64,000 nucleotides of DNA. It comes from Gemmataceae bacterium. GTDB taxonomy: Bacteria; Planctomycetota; Planctomycetia; Gemmatales; Gemmataceae. The translations under genes were made by a program, and so were the position numbers. The notes beneath the pieces are model-generated. The model was not told where the DNA came from. It did not search any database and saw nothing but the letters and a program-made list of their open reading frames with translations. Of this stretch, positions 35,771 to 45,706 are shown piece after piece. The first letter of the stretch is position 1, and each line of letters opens with the position of its first letter. Where the stretch lies: assembly GCA_025055795.1 (NCBI GenBank), contig JANWVV010000001.1, positions 124,001-188,000 on the forward strand. Reading direction: 5' to 3'.

Positions 35771-38620
35771 ATGAGCGGAGTTGAGGCGAGGGTGTGTCCC
35801 CATTGTCGTTCGGCGGGTTCAGCCACGCCGACCGTGGCCACCATTGGGATCCCTCAGGCAGGAAGCTGGCAGCCGTCCGACGATGCCTTTTGGGACCAGC
35901 CGACGCACGTTGTCCCACAAGCGTCGGCCAGCGGACGCTGCCCTGCATGTGGTCGCAAATGGCCACCACAGGATCAGGCCCTGGATTCCCAAGCCCAGGA
36001 TCAGACCGGTAACCTGCAAAATCGTCGTGACTCCCTCTTGGATGGCGCTCAAGTCGGGTCCGCCTCAGTGGACCAACATCCTCAAAACGAGGGCCGGACC
36101 AATCATCCGACCCATCAGATGGATTGGTCGATTCGGGACGAACCGATTGGCAATGGTTGCTCCAGCCGGGCCGGCGCTAGCAATGCCAGCAAAAACAGCT
36201 GGTCTCAGCGAAGTGGCATTCCTGGTGAAGATGACAATGCCGGCGTACGGACGGAGGGAGCAGCTCGCCATCCAGACCGCAGCGCACGGCCGCCCATCCA
36301 GGTACCCGGGTATGTTATTGAAGGCGTCATTGGCAGCGGGGGGATGGGCACGGTTTATCTGGCGCGTCAGTTGTCTTTGGATCGGCATGTGGCCTTGAAG
36401 GTCATGAGCCGACGTTGGCTACATGACCCGGTTTTCCTGGCACGTTTTACCCGGGAGGCTTATGCGGCGGCCCAATTGTCGCATCCCAACATTGTGCAGA
36501 TTTACGATATAGGCGAGGCAGAGGGGGTACCGTTTTTCAGTATGGAGTACGTGCGGGGCCGCAGCCTCAGCGAAGTGGTCCGCCGGCACGGACGGCTCGA
36601 TCCTGCCACGGCCGTCGGCTACGTTTTACAGGCGGCACGGGGCCTGCAGCATGCTCACAGCCGGGGGTTGATCCATCGGGACGTCAAGCCTGACAATCTG
36701 CTCCTGGACGAACAGGGGTTAATCAAGGTAGCCGATCTGGGACTGGTGAAAACACCGCACGGTGAGCTGACACCTCGTACTCCTCATCCGCGAGGCCCGG
36801 ATAGCACGGAGTGGGCCGCTTCCCCGGACGTCACTGGCACGCAAGTGGCCCTGGGCACGCCCGCCTACATGTCGCCGGAACAATGCCGGGACGCCGCCAG
36901 CGTGGACCACCGTTCGGACATCTATTCGCTGGGTTGTACCTTGTACGTTCTATTGACCGGCCGTCCGCCTTTTGAAGGCCGCAGTGCCGTGGAACTGATG
37001 AGCAAACATGCCTACGAACCCCCACCGCCGCCCGAACAGTGGGTGCCGCGACTGCCCCGCGAATTGTCTACCATTTTGTTGCGCATGCTGGCCAAGGATC
37101 CCAACCAGCGCTACCAGTCGATGGAAGAGGTGATCGAGGCGCTGGAACGCTGGCTGGGACTACCGCCGCAAGGACAATTCGTTCCCCGTCCTGAGCAAGT
37201 CGATCAAGTGGAAGGATGGTCCCGCCAGTTCCACCGCTCACCTGCCGCCCGGCGACGCCGACGCGTCCTGACGGCATCCCTGACGGCCTGGGCCGTTACC
37301 GGATTACTCCTGTTGTTTTTCGCAACTCCTCCTTGGACTGCCGGCTGGCTTAGTCTGTTGCTCCATACCACCTTGGGCTATGGCATTATCCAGGGTGTGA
37401 CCGTTCGTGGTCCCCTGTTCTGCCGCCTGCGACATTGTTTGCGGCAGATCTGCCATAGCGACTGGCTGCTGGCCGGCGTGGGCATGCTGCTTTTTTGCGT
37501 GCTGCTGACTATTTTGGGTGTGGTGTGGCTGTGGTGGGGGTTCGCCCTCATCGGCCTGGGGCTGGGAGGATTACTTCACGTCCTGCTGGACCGGCCCGTA
37601 TTAGAAGAGCGGCGTCGGCCCGTCGAGGCGTGTGCCCGATTGCTCCGCCGACTACGCAACCAGGGGATCGCCGAAGAGCAACTGCGTTTGTTTGTGGCCC
37701 GGTATGCCGGCCGCCACTGGGAAGAATTCTTCGAAGCCCTATTTGGCTACGAGGCCAAACTGGAAGTGCGTAACCGCTTGGGTGCTACCGCCTGCAGCGC
37801 GCAACGCGAGCGGCATGCCGCCTGGCGCGAGCCGCTCATCGCCTGGCTGGACCGCTGGGAAGCCCAGCGACAGATGCTGCGGGAACGCCGCTGGCTGACC
37901 CGCGTCGAACAAGCCCGCCTGTTGGCCGACGGTAACCAGGCCGAAGTGGCCGCCGTCAAAGCCCAGCAAGCCGCCGATGCACTCATCCAGCGGGCCGGAC
38001 AACTGCGTGCCGCCGAGCAGCCCTGGCGCAGCTCCCTCCACCTTTCGCCGGGACTTTCCAGTCAAAGCTTATTCGGCTCCAGCCTGTTCTGGGGATCGAT
38101 GCCCGGTTCTGCCTCCTCTTCGACAGCGCCCTCCCGCCTCAACTGGAGCGACCGGTTGCTGACGCTGCTGCTGGGAACCTCAACCCGTTGCCTGCTTGCC
38201 GCATGCCTGCTGGCAGCCTTCGCCCTGTGGGCCTGCCAGAATGCTCGGGGCATCCTTCAGACCACCCCTTCGGCCAACTCTGCCACCGGACACGCCTTGT
38301 CGCAAACCCAGCGGGACGTGGACCACATCTGGGAATATCTGATGCTACCGACGGAACCGCTCCAACTGCCCCCTCTGCCCTCCCGCTACACGGCTTGGAT
38401 CAATGGCTGGAACATCGGCGTAGCGGCCATGCTACTGCTGGTCTCCCTGTTCTATCGCGGTCACGTCATGGGACTGTTTGTCCTGCTGGGCGTTCTAGTG
38501 ACCGCCTTTGGAGCCCATTATGGGATTCGGACGGCCGAGCCGTTACGGCCTGAACATACCGCCTTAATCCTTGGCACTACCCTCACCTTGATCGGATTGC
38601 GCTGTGCTCGAACTACCTGA
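35771..38620 (+). CDS. Membrane Ser/Thr protein kinase with N-terminal zinc ribbon
   Basis: The 949-residue Hanks-type kinase starts at ATG 35771. VCPHC (8-12) and RCPACGRK (56-63) form a two-knuckle zinc ribbon, followed by a disordered Gln/Ser/Asp-rich segment to residue 175. The kinase domain (about 180-450) is complete: glycine loop GSGGMG (188-193), catalytic Lys in VALK (210), HRDVKPDN (302-309), ADLG in place of DFG, and GTPAYMSPEQ (362-371). The activation loop is enlarged by about 30 residues. Several TM helices follow (about 495-520, 530-550, 565-605), a helical cytoplasmic region with Arg/Gln-rich sequence, then more TM helices at the C-terminus (about 795-815, 880-945). It likely senses envelope signals. 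It ends 37 bp from the convergent giant gene. Confidence 0.92.
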   Translation: MSGVEARVCPHCRSAGSATPTVATIGIPQAGSWQPSDDAFWDQPTHVVPQASASGRCPACGRKWPPQDQALDSQAQDQTGNLQNRRDSLLDGAQVGSASVDQHPQNEGRTNHPTHQMDWSIRDEPIGNGCSSRAGASNASKNSWSQRSGIPGEDDNAGVRTEGAARHPDRSARPPIQVPGYVIEGVIGSGGMGTVYLARQLSLDRHVALKVMSRRWLHDPVFLARFTREAYAAAQLSHPNIVQIYDIGEAEGVPFFSMEYVRGRSLSEVVRRHGRLDPATAVGYVLQAARGLQHAHSRGLIHRDVKPDNLLLDEQGLIKVADLGLVKTPHGELTPRTPHPRGPDSTEWAASPDVTGTQVALGTPAYMSPEQCRDAASVDHRSDIYSLGCTLYVLLTGRPPFEGRSAVELMSKHAYEPPPPPEQWVPRLPRELSTILLRMLAKDPNQRYQSMEEVIEALERWLGLPPQGQFVPRPEQVDQVEGWSRQFHRSPAARRRRRVLTASLTAWAVTGLLLLFFATPPWTAGWLSLLLHTTLGYGIIQGVTVRGPLFCRLRHCLRQICHSDWLLAGVGMLLFCVLLTILGVVWLWWGFALIGLGLGGLLHVLLDRPVLEERRRPVEACARLLRRLRNQGIAEEQLRLFVARYAGRHWEEFFEALFGYEAKLEVRNRLGATACSAQRERHAAWREPLIAWLDRWEAQRQMLRERRWLTRVEQARLLADGNQAEVAAVKAQQAADALIQRAGQLRAAEQPWRSSLHLSPGLSSQSLFGSSLFWGSMPGSASSSTAPSRLNWSDRLLTLLLGTSTRCLLAACLLAAFALWACQNARGILQTTPSANSATGHALSQTQRDVDHIWEYLMLPTEPLQLPPLPSRYTAWINGWNIGVAAMLLLVSLFYRGHVMGLFVLLGVLVTAFGAHYGIRTAEPLRPEHTALILGTTLTLIGLRCARTT

Positions 38621-38657
38621 GAGATGGTTGAATCGAACTCTCCTCGAGGCCAGCGGG

Positions 38658-41600
38658 TCAGGAGTCGGCGATAGGACGATCCCAATCGGCAAGTTGCTGG
38701 CGAAGGTCGTCGAGATCGGGGGTGGACGGTCGGGTAGGGAAGCAAGGGGCAATCCGGAGGCGGCGGGCCTCGCGGAGGGCCTCTTCGAGTCGACGGACCC
38801 AGGCGGGTACGTCCAGCCCTACGCCACTGATGCGAGCGGTCAAAGGAGCGAGTGCCTGAGTGAGGCGGCGGAAATCCGGATGCGATTCGTCGCCACCAGC
38901 AGCAGCCGCTGCCGCCGCCGGAGCGACACGGGCCACGGCCTGATCGACTTCGAAGGGGAACAGAAATCGTTCTTCCAGCCGGTCACGGATGGTACGCAGA
39001 TGGATGCCGTGCCGCTGTTCGAGCTGGCTGAGACGCTGCAGCAGTTCTTCGGCCTGGGCTGCGGTGTGCCGGGCGACGTGCTCCCGCCAACGGTGTGCCA
39101 GTGCATCCTGATTGCGACGGCACAACACTTCGTGGGTAATGGCCAAGGGCCGTAGACGCCAGGCATAGCGCTCGTAGTGGCTTTTCAGGCGCAAAAAGTC
39201 CAGGAAAATGTACAGGTTTTCCCCGTAATCGGACTGGGTAGTGGTAGCATTATAGTCGCGGTACTCCTCGTAGTGCTCGATAATAGCCTGCAGGATCCAT
39301 TCCAGGATGCGGGCGGTGCGGGGCCGGTCCAGGCGTTGGGCTGCCCAATCGTCAATGAGGCGGGGACGACGCTCCTCTTGCCGTTCGGCCTCGGCATCCA
39401 GCCAGGTGGCCACCCCACGACCGAGAATGCCACGCATGTTCGACAGCACCAGAAACTGCACCGTGAACAAATCAGAGCCATACTTGCGGATAAAACGCCG
39501 GATCGCCTCCCAATCCTCTTCATCGGTGAGGGTTTCCAGGATCGACAAACGCAACGACTGGCTGTGTTGCAGCCACAGGTCCTGAAAGGCATCCACTACA
39601 TGGAACAACAGGTCGGAAGCAGGCTGGGCGGTTGGGCCGTCCGCAGGACCGGCTGCGTCCAGCAGCGTTTCGACCACACCGCTGAGAGCGGTACGGAACA
39701 GATGGTCGAAACTGCTGATGCGACGCCCCTCGGGCGGTTGATTCCATTCCATCTGGCGAGCCAGACGGGTCAATTGGAACGTCTCGCGGATCAGACCCAC
39801 CCGGGGTAACAGGGACAGCAGTTCATCCAGTACATGCAAAGCGGTATGGCACCGCAGGACTTCGCTATAGCGCCCACCGTCCGACAAAGGGCAGTAGAGC
39901 AACGGTTCATGGCGGAAGGCATGAACGAATGCCGGTAGCAGCTGGCGTACAGTGTCTCGTTGCTGCTGGCTGATGGCCCGGAGGATACGGAGCAGGGTCG
40001 GTTCCCAAGCAGGCGACTCGGTCAGGCGCAGATCCTCGGGGGGCGGGGGAAGTTCCGGCCCCGGCAGCAGCAAGGCGGCTAGGGTACGGGCCGTCTGTTC
40101 GCATTCGACGCAGGCGGAGACGGCCAACTCCAGGATGTGCCCCTTAAGGGCCCGTCGGCGGTCGAAATGGATCATCTCCTCGCCACGATTGGCCGGCGCG
40201 GGCACGGGCAAGGCGCTGACCTGCTCCAGAAATTGCCGCAGACGGGCACGCACTTGCGCCAGATCGCTTTGCCAAAGCTGCAGGGTAGCAACCGCCTGGG
40301 GCTCGTGGCGGAGCCATTCGGGCGTACTGGCGGCCAGACGCAGCAGTCGCCCCACGGTATGCACGAAGCGGAGATTTTCTTCGAGTTTTTCGGCGTCGGC
40401 CTCCAGCGGGAAGGTGTCGGAGGTGACACCGGGCACGTCCACGTCGGCGACGCTTCCTTCCTGGCCATCGTCGGTGGAGTCACGGTAGGATACTTCCAGA
40501 TAGGCAGTTTCAAATTCCGCCTGGCGGCGGGGGCGTTCCCCGTCATCGGTCTGGGACGTCTGCCAGTGCTCGATCCACCGTTGCGGTTGCAGCCACGGAT
40601 CCTCGGCGTTGGCTTCCAGTAGTTCCAGGAAACGACGGATGAGGGCACTCCGGGCTTCCTCCGTCAAGGTGGGGTTGGTGCTGACAGCGTGCAGCCAACG
40701 GAAGGCCAGTTCGTCCAGTGAGGCAGTAGTATCCGGTAGGGACAGGTGTAGTCCTTCGGCCAACCAGGCCATCAGTAAGGCCATGGCAGCGCGATAGGCC
40801 TGGCGATGAATCAAGGTTTCCACCACCTGGGCAAAGGCGGCCGGGGTAGTCAGACTGTCGCGATGGCGACGCCAGAAGGCGATGTCGTCAGCCGCTCCCT
40901 GCCGCTGGGCCCAGTCGGCCAGGGCCCGGGCCACTCGCTCGGCTGCCGCCACGCGTTCCTGCCCCACGACGTGCGGCAAGTCGCTCACCGTGGCAGTACC
41001 GTATTGATCCCACCACTGAGCCGTCTTTTGCATCTGGCGACGGATGCGTTCGTGCAAGGACGGGCTGACGGGTGGCGAACCAGCGGCCGAGATACCGCTG
41101 GCAGCCGGTGCAGAGGTGGTGCTTGCCGACGCCACGGAAGTTGTCGGCGTGACCGAGTTGTCATGCGTGCTGCCGGAACGCGAAGTAGGCGACTCCTGCG
41201 TCCGTGCCGTGGTGGCCAGGGCCAATGCCTGGGCATACAGGTCGAACTGCCGACCCATCAGTTCGATCAGTTCCTCGGCCCGGGGATCACGGACGGTATC
41301 CTCCCGACCGGGAAAAATCGGAAACAAACCCTGGAAACCCAGGATGTTCCACGGATCGATCAGGGCCCCACAGGCAATGCCCCGTTGCAACAGTTCCTCC
41401 ACCTCCATCAAGCATTGCAGAGCACGCTCAGCATCGCCCCGCTCGACCGCAAAAGCAGCCTCTGTTTGACGGATGCGTATTTCAGTATCAAAGCGGACGG
41501 CCGGCGCGGCGATGCCCCCTGCCTGGCGGCGGGCTGCCTGAGGATAACCCATGGCGGCATACCAATGGGCCAGACGTCGATCCTGCAGATGCGCTGCCCG

Positions 41601-42746
41601 CTGGCTGGCCAAAGCCTGATTCAAATACTGCCGGACCGCCGCAAACGGTTGGCGTCGCTGTTGGGCCTCTTCCCGTAGTCGTTCTCCATGGGAACCGGTT
41701 ATTTTGCGGAGCAACTGCTCGTAGAAGGCATCGCGGTAACGAGCTACTCGGGGAACCAATCGGGCCAGCGTCACCGAGGAATCATGGTAGTTTGGACCAG
41801 CACCACAGATTCCCGCACCCATCAGGATGGTGCCGGCCAGTACCGCCGCTGCTTCCAGCAGTCGTTCCTCTCGGCTACCTCGACTGTGCGGCTGGGGCAT
41901 GGCAGGCCCTAGCGGAGTTTGCTCCACCCATGACATCAGGGTATCGAGAGTGAGCTGCCGCAGAACAAACCGCCGGTAATGACCTTTCGGATCAATGTCG
42001 TGCGGGTCCCATTCTCCGAACAGGACGTTGGGTCGCTTGTTGATCGGGTGGAAATGATCGTGGGCTCGCGGATCGAAAGCCAATTCTTCCAGATGCTCCC
42101 AGTAAAAGGCTGCCTCCTCCAGAATAAGCGGATCCGTTTGCTGGAGCAGCTCTAGCGCCCGGACCACGATGTCGCTGTAGCGGCCTGGTCCGACCCCGGC
42201 TTTGTGGATGTAAAGCGGTATCGGGCGCAGCTTTTCGTGGGGATAGTAATCCCGGTCCTTGCGTTTGTGCAAAATAGCGATCGGTCGGTAACCGACGTAA
42301 TCGTTGAGGTGTCGAAGGGCACCGCGGACTAGGCGGCGGGTTTCGGACCAAGGTCCCCCTTGCCGTAAGACGGCTTCGCACGCCCGTACCAAAAACAAGG
42401 GGGTAAACAGGACGGCATCTGGCTGGTGTGCCAGCAGGTCGGCGTGATGCTGACGATAGGCCCGGGGAAGCTCCCGTAGTGCCACCTGGATAACAGCCTG
42501 GCCCTGCTGGACATCGCGGAAGGCAGGGGCCTGAGCTGCCTGCAACCGGGCAAGTTCATCCTGCAGGAAAGCGGCCAGGCGTTCGTGTAACGGCCCCTCA
42601 TCACAGGTCTGGGCCAGCAGGCTGGCTGCCAAGGCCGCCAAACCCCGCTGAAATTTCGGGTCAGGTCGGCCGTCCGAAAAATTAAGATACCCCAGCAGCT
42701 TTGCTGGCTCCGGTAATCCCTCCGCTGTTATCAATAAGCCTTCCAT
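38658..42746 (-). CDS. Very large uncharacterised protein (1362 residues)
   Basis: I do not recognise this family. The frame is open to 43091, but ATG 42746 (MEGLLITAEG) is preferred because upstream residues are Cys/Ser/Pro-rich shadow and overlap purN. The product has no signal peptide. It is helix-rich, with a conserved-looking block NKRPNVLFGEWDPHDID (about 236-252) and RRFVLRQLTLDTLMSWVE after it. A hydrophobic stretch VLAGTILMGAGICGAGPNYH comes next and could be one TM helix. The middle holds a Ser/Thr/Ala-rich linker (about 530-560). The second half repeats Leu/Trp/Glu-rich helices resembling a solenoid. C-terminal residues include an Ala run. It is convergent with the membrane kinase and divergent from purN. 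Confidence 0.7.
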   Translation of the reverse strand: MEGLLITAEGLPEPAKLLGYLNFSDGRPDPKFQRGLAALAASLLAQTCDEGPLHERLAAFLQDELARLQAAQAPAFRDVQQGQAVIQVALRELPRAYRQHHADLLAHQPDAVLFTPLFLVRACEAVLRQGGPWSETRRLVRGALRHLNDYVGYRPIAILHKRKDRDYYPHEKLRPIPLYIHKAGVGPGRYSDIVVRALELLQQTDPLILEEAAFYWEHLEELAFDPRAHDHFHPINKRPNVLFGEWDPHDIDPKGHYRRFVLRQLTLDTLMSWVEQTPLGPAMPQPHSRGSREERLLEAAAVLAGTILMGAGICGAGPNYHDSSVTLARLVPRVARYRDAFYEQLLRKITGSHGERLREEAQQRRQPFAAVRQYLNQALASQRAAHLQDRRLAHWYAAMGYPQAARRQAGGIAAPAVRFDTEIRIRQTEAAFAVERGDAERALQCLMEVEELLQRGIACGALIDPWNILGFQGLFPIFPGREDTVRDPRAEELIELMGRQFDLYAQALALATTARTQESPTSRSGSTHDNSVTPTTSVASASTTSAPAASGISAAGSPPVSPSLHERIRRQMQKTAQWWDQYGTATVSDLPHVVGQERVAAAERVARALADWAQRQGAADDIAFWRRHRDSLTTPAAFAQVVETLIHRQAYRAAMALLMAWLAEGLHLSLPDTTASLDELAFRWLHAVSTNPTLTEEARSALIRRFLELLEANAEDPWLQPQRWIEHWQTSQTDDGERPRRQAEFETAYLEVSYRDSTDDGQEGSVADVDVPGVTSDTFPLEADAEKLEENLRFVHTVGRLLRLAASTPEWLRHEPQAVATLQLWQSDLAQVRARLRQFLEQVSALPVPAPANRGEEMIHFDRRRALKGHILELAVSACVECEQTARTLAALLLPGPELPPPPEDLRLTESPAWEPTLLRILRAISQQQRDTVRQLLPAFVHAFRHEPLLYCPLSDGGRYSEVLRCHTALHVLDELLSLLPRVGLIRETFQLTRLARQMEWNQPPEGRRISSFDHLFRTALSGVVETLLDAAGPADGPTAQPASDLLFHVVDAFQDLWLQHSQSLRLSILETLTDEEDWEAIRRFIRKYGSDLFTVQFLVLSNMRGILGRGVATWLDAEAERQEERRPRLIDDWAAQRLDRPRTARILEWILQAIIEHYEEYRDYNATTTQSDYGENLYIFLDFLRLKSHYERYAWRLRPLAITHEVLCRRNQDALAHRWREHVARHTAAQAEELLQRLSQLEQRHGIHLRTIRDRLEERFLFPFEVDQAVARVAPAAAAAAAGGDESHPDFRRLTQALAPLTARISGVGLDVPAWVRRLEEALREARRLRIAPCFPTRPSTPDLDDLRQQLADWDRPIADS

Positions 42747-43033
42747 CGGCGTTGCGTTCCCAAGGAACCAAAGGCCGTGCTGACACGGCCCTGCTGTTAC
42801 TAGCATAAAACAACCAGGTAGCCACTGTCGAGGCGGTCTGGCATGGTACGATGCGTAGCAAACACCCTGATGACCACTTGCTGCCTGCTGCAGCAGCGGG
42901 GGACTTTTTGACCCTGCTACTAGGAACCGCTTCCGGGAGCCAGGCGGCAAGACAATCGTCTGCTTGTTCCCATAAGCATTGCTAGCCGGTCTTTTGATGG
43001 AGTTGTGTGCAGAAATACAGGAGAAGCCGTAGC

Positions 43034-43681
43034 ATGGCAAACACGCCTCTGACCCGGTTGGCGGTACTGATTTCCGGAACCGGCACGACACTGCAGAATT
43101 TGATTGAGCATATCAGAAGTGGTAACCTGGCCGCCCAGATTGTGCTGGTAGTTTCGAGTCGGGCGGAGGTATTGGGGGTGGAGCGAGCCCGGCAGGCCCA
43201 GTTACCCTTGGCTATTATCGAGCGACGCGGTTGTTCAGCCGCCGATTTTGCTCGCCGTGTCTGGGACACCATCCGGGCAGCCGACCCCCATCTGATCTGC
43301 ATGGCCGGCTGGCTTCACCTGCTGCCGATCCCCCCGGAGTATCGCTATCGTGTCCTCAACATTCATCCGGCTCTGTTACCGGCTTTTGGCGGAAAAGGGA
43401 TGTATGGTCGCCGGGTACACGAGGCCGTCCTGGCCGCTGGGGTCAAGGTCAGCGGTTGCACCGTTCACTTCGCCGACGACAGCTACGATACCGGTCCCAT
43501 CATCTTGCAAAAATGCGTGCCCGTGCTCGATAACGACACTGCAGAAACCCTAGCGGCCCGGGTTTTTGCCGCCGAATGTTGGGCCTATCCGGAGGCAATC
43601 CGCCGCGTGGCCACTGGACGCTTCCGGCTGGACGGCCGCCGTGTCCTGTTCTCCCTGGATGGGGAAACTGCCCAAACTTGA
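43034..43681 (+). CDS. purN: Phosphoribosylglycinamide formyltransferase
   Basis: PurN transfers the formyl group of 10-formyltetrahydrofolate to glycinamide ribonucleotide, the third step of purine synthesis. ATG 43034 gives 215 residues, normal for the family; a frame open from 43007 adds Arg/Ser-rich residues. Landmarks are AVLISGTGTTLQNLIEHI near the N-terminus (phosphate-binding loop), ICMAGWLHLLP, NIHPALLPAFGGKGMYG (catalytic Asn-x-His and folate site) and VSGCTVHFADDSYDTGPII with the essential Asp. The usual SGSGxNLQ start is GTGTTLQ here, a mild variant. It is convergent with purD, 169 bp apart, and divergent from the giant gene, so these purine genes are neighbours but not one operon. 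Confidence 0.95.
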   Translation: MANTPLTRLAVLISGTGTTLQNLIEHIRSGNLAAQIVLVVSSRAEVLGVERARQAQLPLAIIERRGCSAADFARRVWDTIRAADPHLICMAGWLHLLPIPPEYRYRVLNIHPALLPAFGGKGMYGRRVHEAVLAAGVKVSGCTVHFADDSYDTGPIILQKCVPVLDNDTAETLAARVFAAECWAYPEAIRRVATGRFRLDGRRVLFSLDGETAQT

Positions 43682-43850
43682 ACTAGCCCCCAATCGACCG
43701 CACGGTCCTGGATTATAAGTATCCGAACGCTAGCAGCGGCAGGCACATTCCATCAAAACAAAGCCAGTAACCCTTTCTAGCTGCAGCCGATTGTTAACGT
43801 CTGGCATCAGTTCCATTCGCCCGGCCCTAGGGAAATCCCTCCCAGCAATC

Positions 43851-45230
43851 TCAGGAGAGTGATTTGAGGGCTTTCAGACCGATGTCGGTGCGGTAGTGCA
43901 TGCCAGAGAAGTGGATGCAGCGGACTGCCTGGTAGGCACGTTCGCGTGCGTGGCGGAGGTCGTCACCGAGGGCGGTGACAGCCAGGACCCGGCCACCGTC
44001 GGTGACCAGGCGTCCTTGGTCGTCGCGTCGGGTACCTGCGTGAAAAACCTTGACGTCGGGGAGTGCTTCGGCCTCGGCCACCCCATGGATCACCTTACCG
44101 GTTTCGTACTTGCCGGGGTAACCGGCGGAGCAGAGCACGACACACACGGCCGGCCGGGGATCGAAGGGTAACGGTGCTTGCCAATCGGCCAGTTCTCCCC
44201 CAGCAGCGGCGTAGAGCAGTTGTAACAAGTCGCCTTGCCAGCGCATCAGGAGCGGCTGGGTTTCCGGATCGCCGAAGCGACAGTTGAACTCCAGCACCCG
44301 GGGGCCCTGGGCCGTCAGCATCAGACCAGCGTACAACACCCCCTGAAAGGAACGGTGCTCGCGTTTGAGAGCATGCACCGTTGGGACGAAGATGTTCCGC
44401 TCGATTTCCCGGAGCAACTCGGGTGTGGCCCGGGGTGTGGGGCAGTAAGCCCCCATGCCTCCGGTATTAGGTCCCTGATCGCCGTCGTAAACGGCCTTGT
44501 GGTCCTGGCAAGGCGGGAGCATAACCAGAGTATGACCGCTGACAATGGCCAGTACCGACATTTCCTCCCCTTCCAGCCTCTTTTCTACCACGATGCGTCG
44601 GCCGGCCTGGGCCCCGAATTCTTCCTCGGTCATGATGCGTCGTACCGCCCGGACTGCCTCCGCAGCGTCGCGACAGACGATTACTCCCTTGCCACCCGCC
44701 AGCCCGTCCGCTTTGACCACCACGGGATAGTCCCGTGTTTCGATGTATAAACGGGCAGGTTCCGGATGATCAAAAACCTGGAACTCCGCCGTTGGGACGT
44801 AGGCGTGTCGCATCAGTTGCTTGGCAAACACTTTGCTCGCCTCGATCTGCGCAGCAGCCGCCGACGGACCGAAAACACGGATTTCCCGGGCGCGCAGATA
44901 ATCGGCCAAACCCGCTGCCAGAGGCTCCTCCGGACCAATCACTACCAGATCGATCCTTTCTTTCTGACACAAGCGAGCCAGCCGATCCTTGTCCAGTGGC
45001 GAAATCGCCACATTAACCGCTCCTTCATCGGCAGTACCCGCATTGCCGGGAACACAAAACACCTTGCCGGCCCGCGGCGACTGCTTCAACTTCCACACCA
45101 GCGCATGTTCCCGTCCCCCCTTGCCCACTACCAGAACGTTCCAACGCGGCACGACGTCCGTTGTTGTCCCACCAGTTTGGACTGTCGAGTGCTGAACATT
45201 CTGGCTTGCTTCGCCGCTCTTTTCGCTCAT
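43851..45230 (-). CDS. purD: Phosphoribosylamine-glycine ligase
   Basis: PurD joins phosphoribosylamine and glycine with ATP (second step of purine synthesis), making the substrate of the neighbouring PurN. The ATP-grasp fold is evident: NVLVVGKGGREHALVWKL at the start, IGPEEPLAAGLADYL, PVVVKADGLAGGKGVIV, GPNTGGMGAYCPTP and FNCRFGDPETQPLL. The start is uncertain: ATG 45230 (459 residues), ATG 45242 and TTG 45251 are all in frame, and none has a strong ribosome site. All leave an extra Ser/Thr/Gln-rich N-terminal tail of about 30-36 residues compared with typical PurD of about 425 residues. Confidence 0.95.
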   Translation of the reverse strand: MSEKSGEASQNVQHSTVQTGGTTTDVVPRWNVLVVGKGGREHALVWKLKQSPRAGKVFCVPGNAGTADEGAVNVAISPLDKDRLARLCQKERIDLVVIGPEEPLAAGLADYLRAREIRVFGPSAAAAQIEASKVFAKQLMRHAYVPTAEFQVFDHPEPARLYIETRDYPVVVKADGLAGGKGVIVCRDAAEAVRAVRRIMTEEEFGAQAGRRIVVEKRLEGEEMSVLAIVSGHTLVMLPPCQDHKAVYDGDQGPNTGGMGAYCPTPRATPELLREIERNIFVPTVHALKREHRSFQGVLYAGLMLTAQGPRVLEFNCRFGDPETQPLLMRWQGDLLQLLYAAAGGELADWQAPLPFDPRPAVCVVLCSAGYPGKYETGKVIHGVAEAEALPDVKVFHAGTRRDDQGRLVTDGGRVLAVTALGDDLRHARERAYQAVRCIHFSGMHYRTDIGLKALKSLS

Positions 45231-45629
45231 GGATGTTTCCATTGCAGTCAAATGGAGGTTACGATCCGCTCATTGGATGCAAATACGGCCATGACTGCCC
45301 CCACGGTGCAGTTCTGATGACCCCACTGATTGGGATGACCCAGGCCACAGCGGTGCTTTGAACCCAAGCGGTTCGTTGCTCGCCTAAGAGCACCACCTTC
45401 AGAACCGTGGATCCATTCTCGTCATCATATGGCTCTCTTTGCCGGACAAAAGAGGCGTCATTAGGGCTGCTGTGGGCACACCGACACATTGGCCAAGGTT
45501 GGACCTTCCCCCCTCAGTCAGGAATATCCGTCTTGCTACTGATTGCTACCGCCTTACTGGTTCCCGCCAGGCAAGACCTGAGGGTGTCCTTCGCGGCAGA
45601 GGGATACCCCAGCCTCGATCTGCCTGCAC

Positions 45630-45657
45630 TTGGCAGAGATCGGAAAATGGTTAGAAT
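45630..45657 (+). promoter_or_regulatory. Possible promoter of the metal-binding lipoprotein gene
   Basis: TTGGCA (45630-45635) and TAGAAT (45652-45657) are spaced by 16 bases, about 50 bases before the likely start codon. The match is moderate. Confidence 0.35.
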
Positions 45658-45669
45658 AAGGGTATAAAT

Positions 45670-45689
45670 TAGGTGAAACTAGGTGGAAC
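45670..45689. repeat. 10-bp imperfect tandem repeat near the start of the SBP gene
   Basis: TAGGTGAAAC (45670-45679) is followed directly by TAGGTGGAAC (45680-45689), nine of ten bases equal. It lies between the promoter-like element and ATG 45707, where an operator for a metal regulator could sit. It may also be chance. Confidence 0.5.
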
Positions 45690-45706
45690 GTTTCGTGGAA
45701 GCAAAG

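Larger units (their letters stand above)
45231..45706. other. Divergent intergenic region before the metal-binding lipoprotein
   Basis: About 475 bases separate purD and the TroA/ZnuA-like gene. Two overlapping plus frames (45407-45667 and 45439-45654) have no ribosome site and are not called. The right end holds a promoter-like pair and a 10-base imperfect tandem repeat. Confidence 0.45.

Noticed and set aside
38600-38660. tRNA-like sequence near the convergent ends of the kinase and the giant gene
   Set aside because: A GGTTGAATC-like stretch recalls a T-loop, but no matching acceptor or anticodon stem can be formed, and both gene ends run through it.
40806-41678. Plus-strand frame of 290 codons
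   Set aside because: It is antisense to the 1362-residue gene, with Arg/Gly/Pro-rich shadow composition.
45407-45667. Plus-strand frame of 86 codons upstream of the metal-binding lipoprotein
   Set aside because: No ribosome site; it has a weak hydrophobic stretch but no sign of a real protein, and overlaps the promoter-like element.
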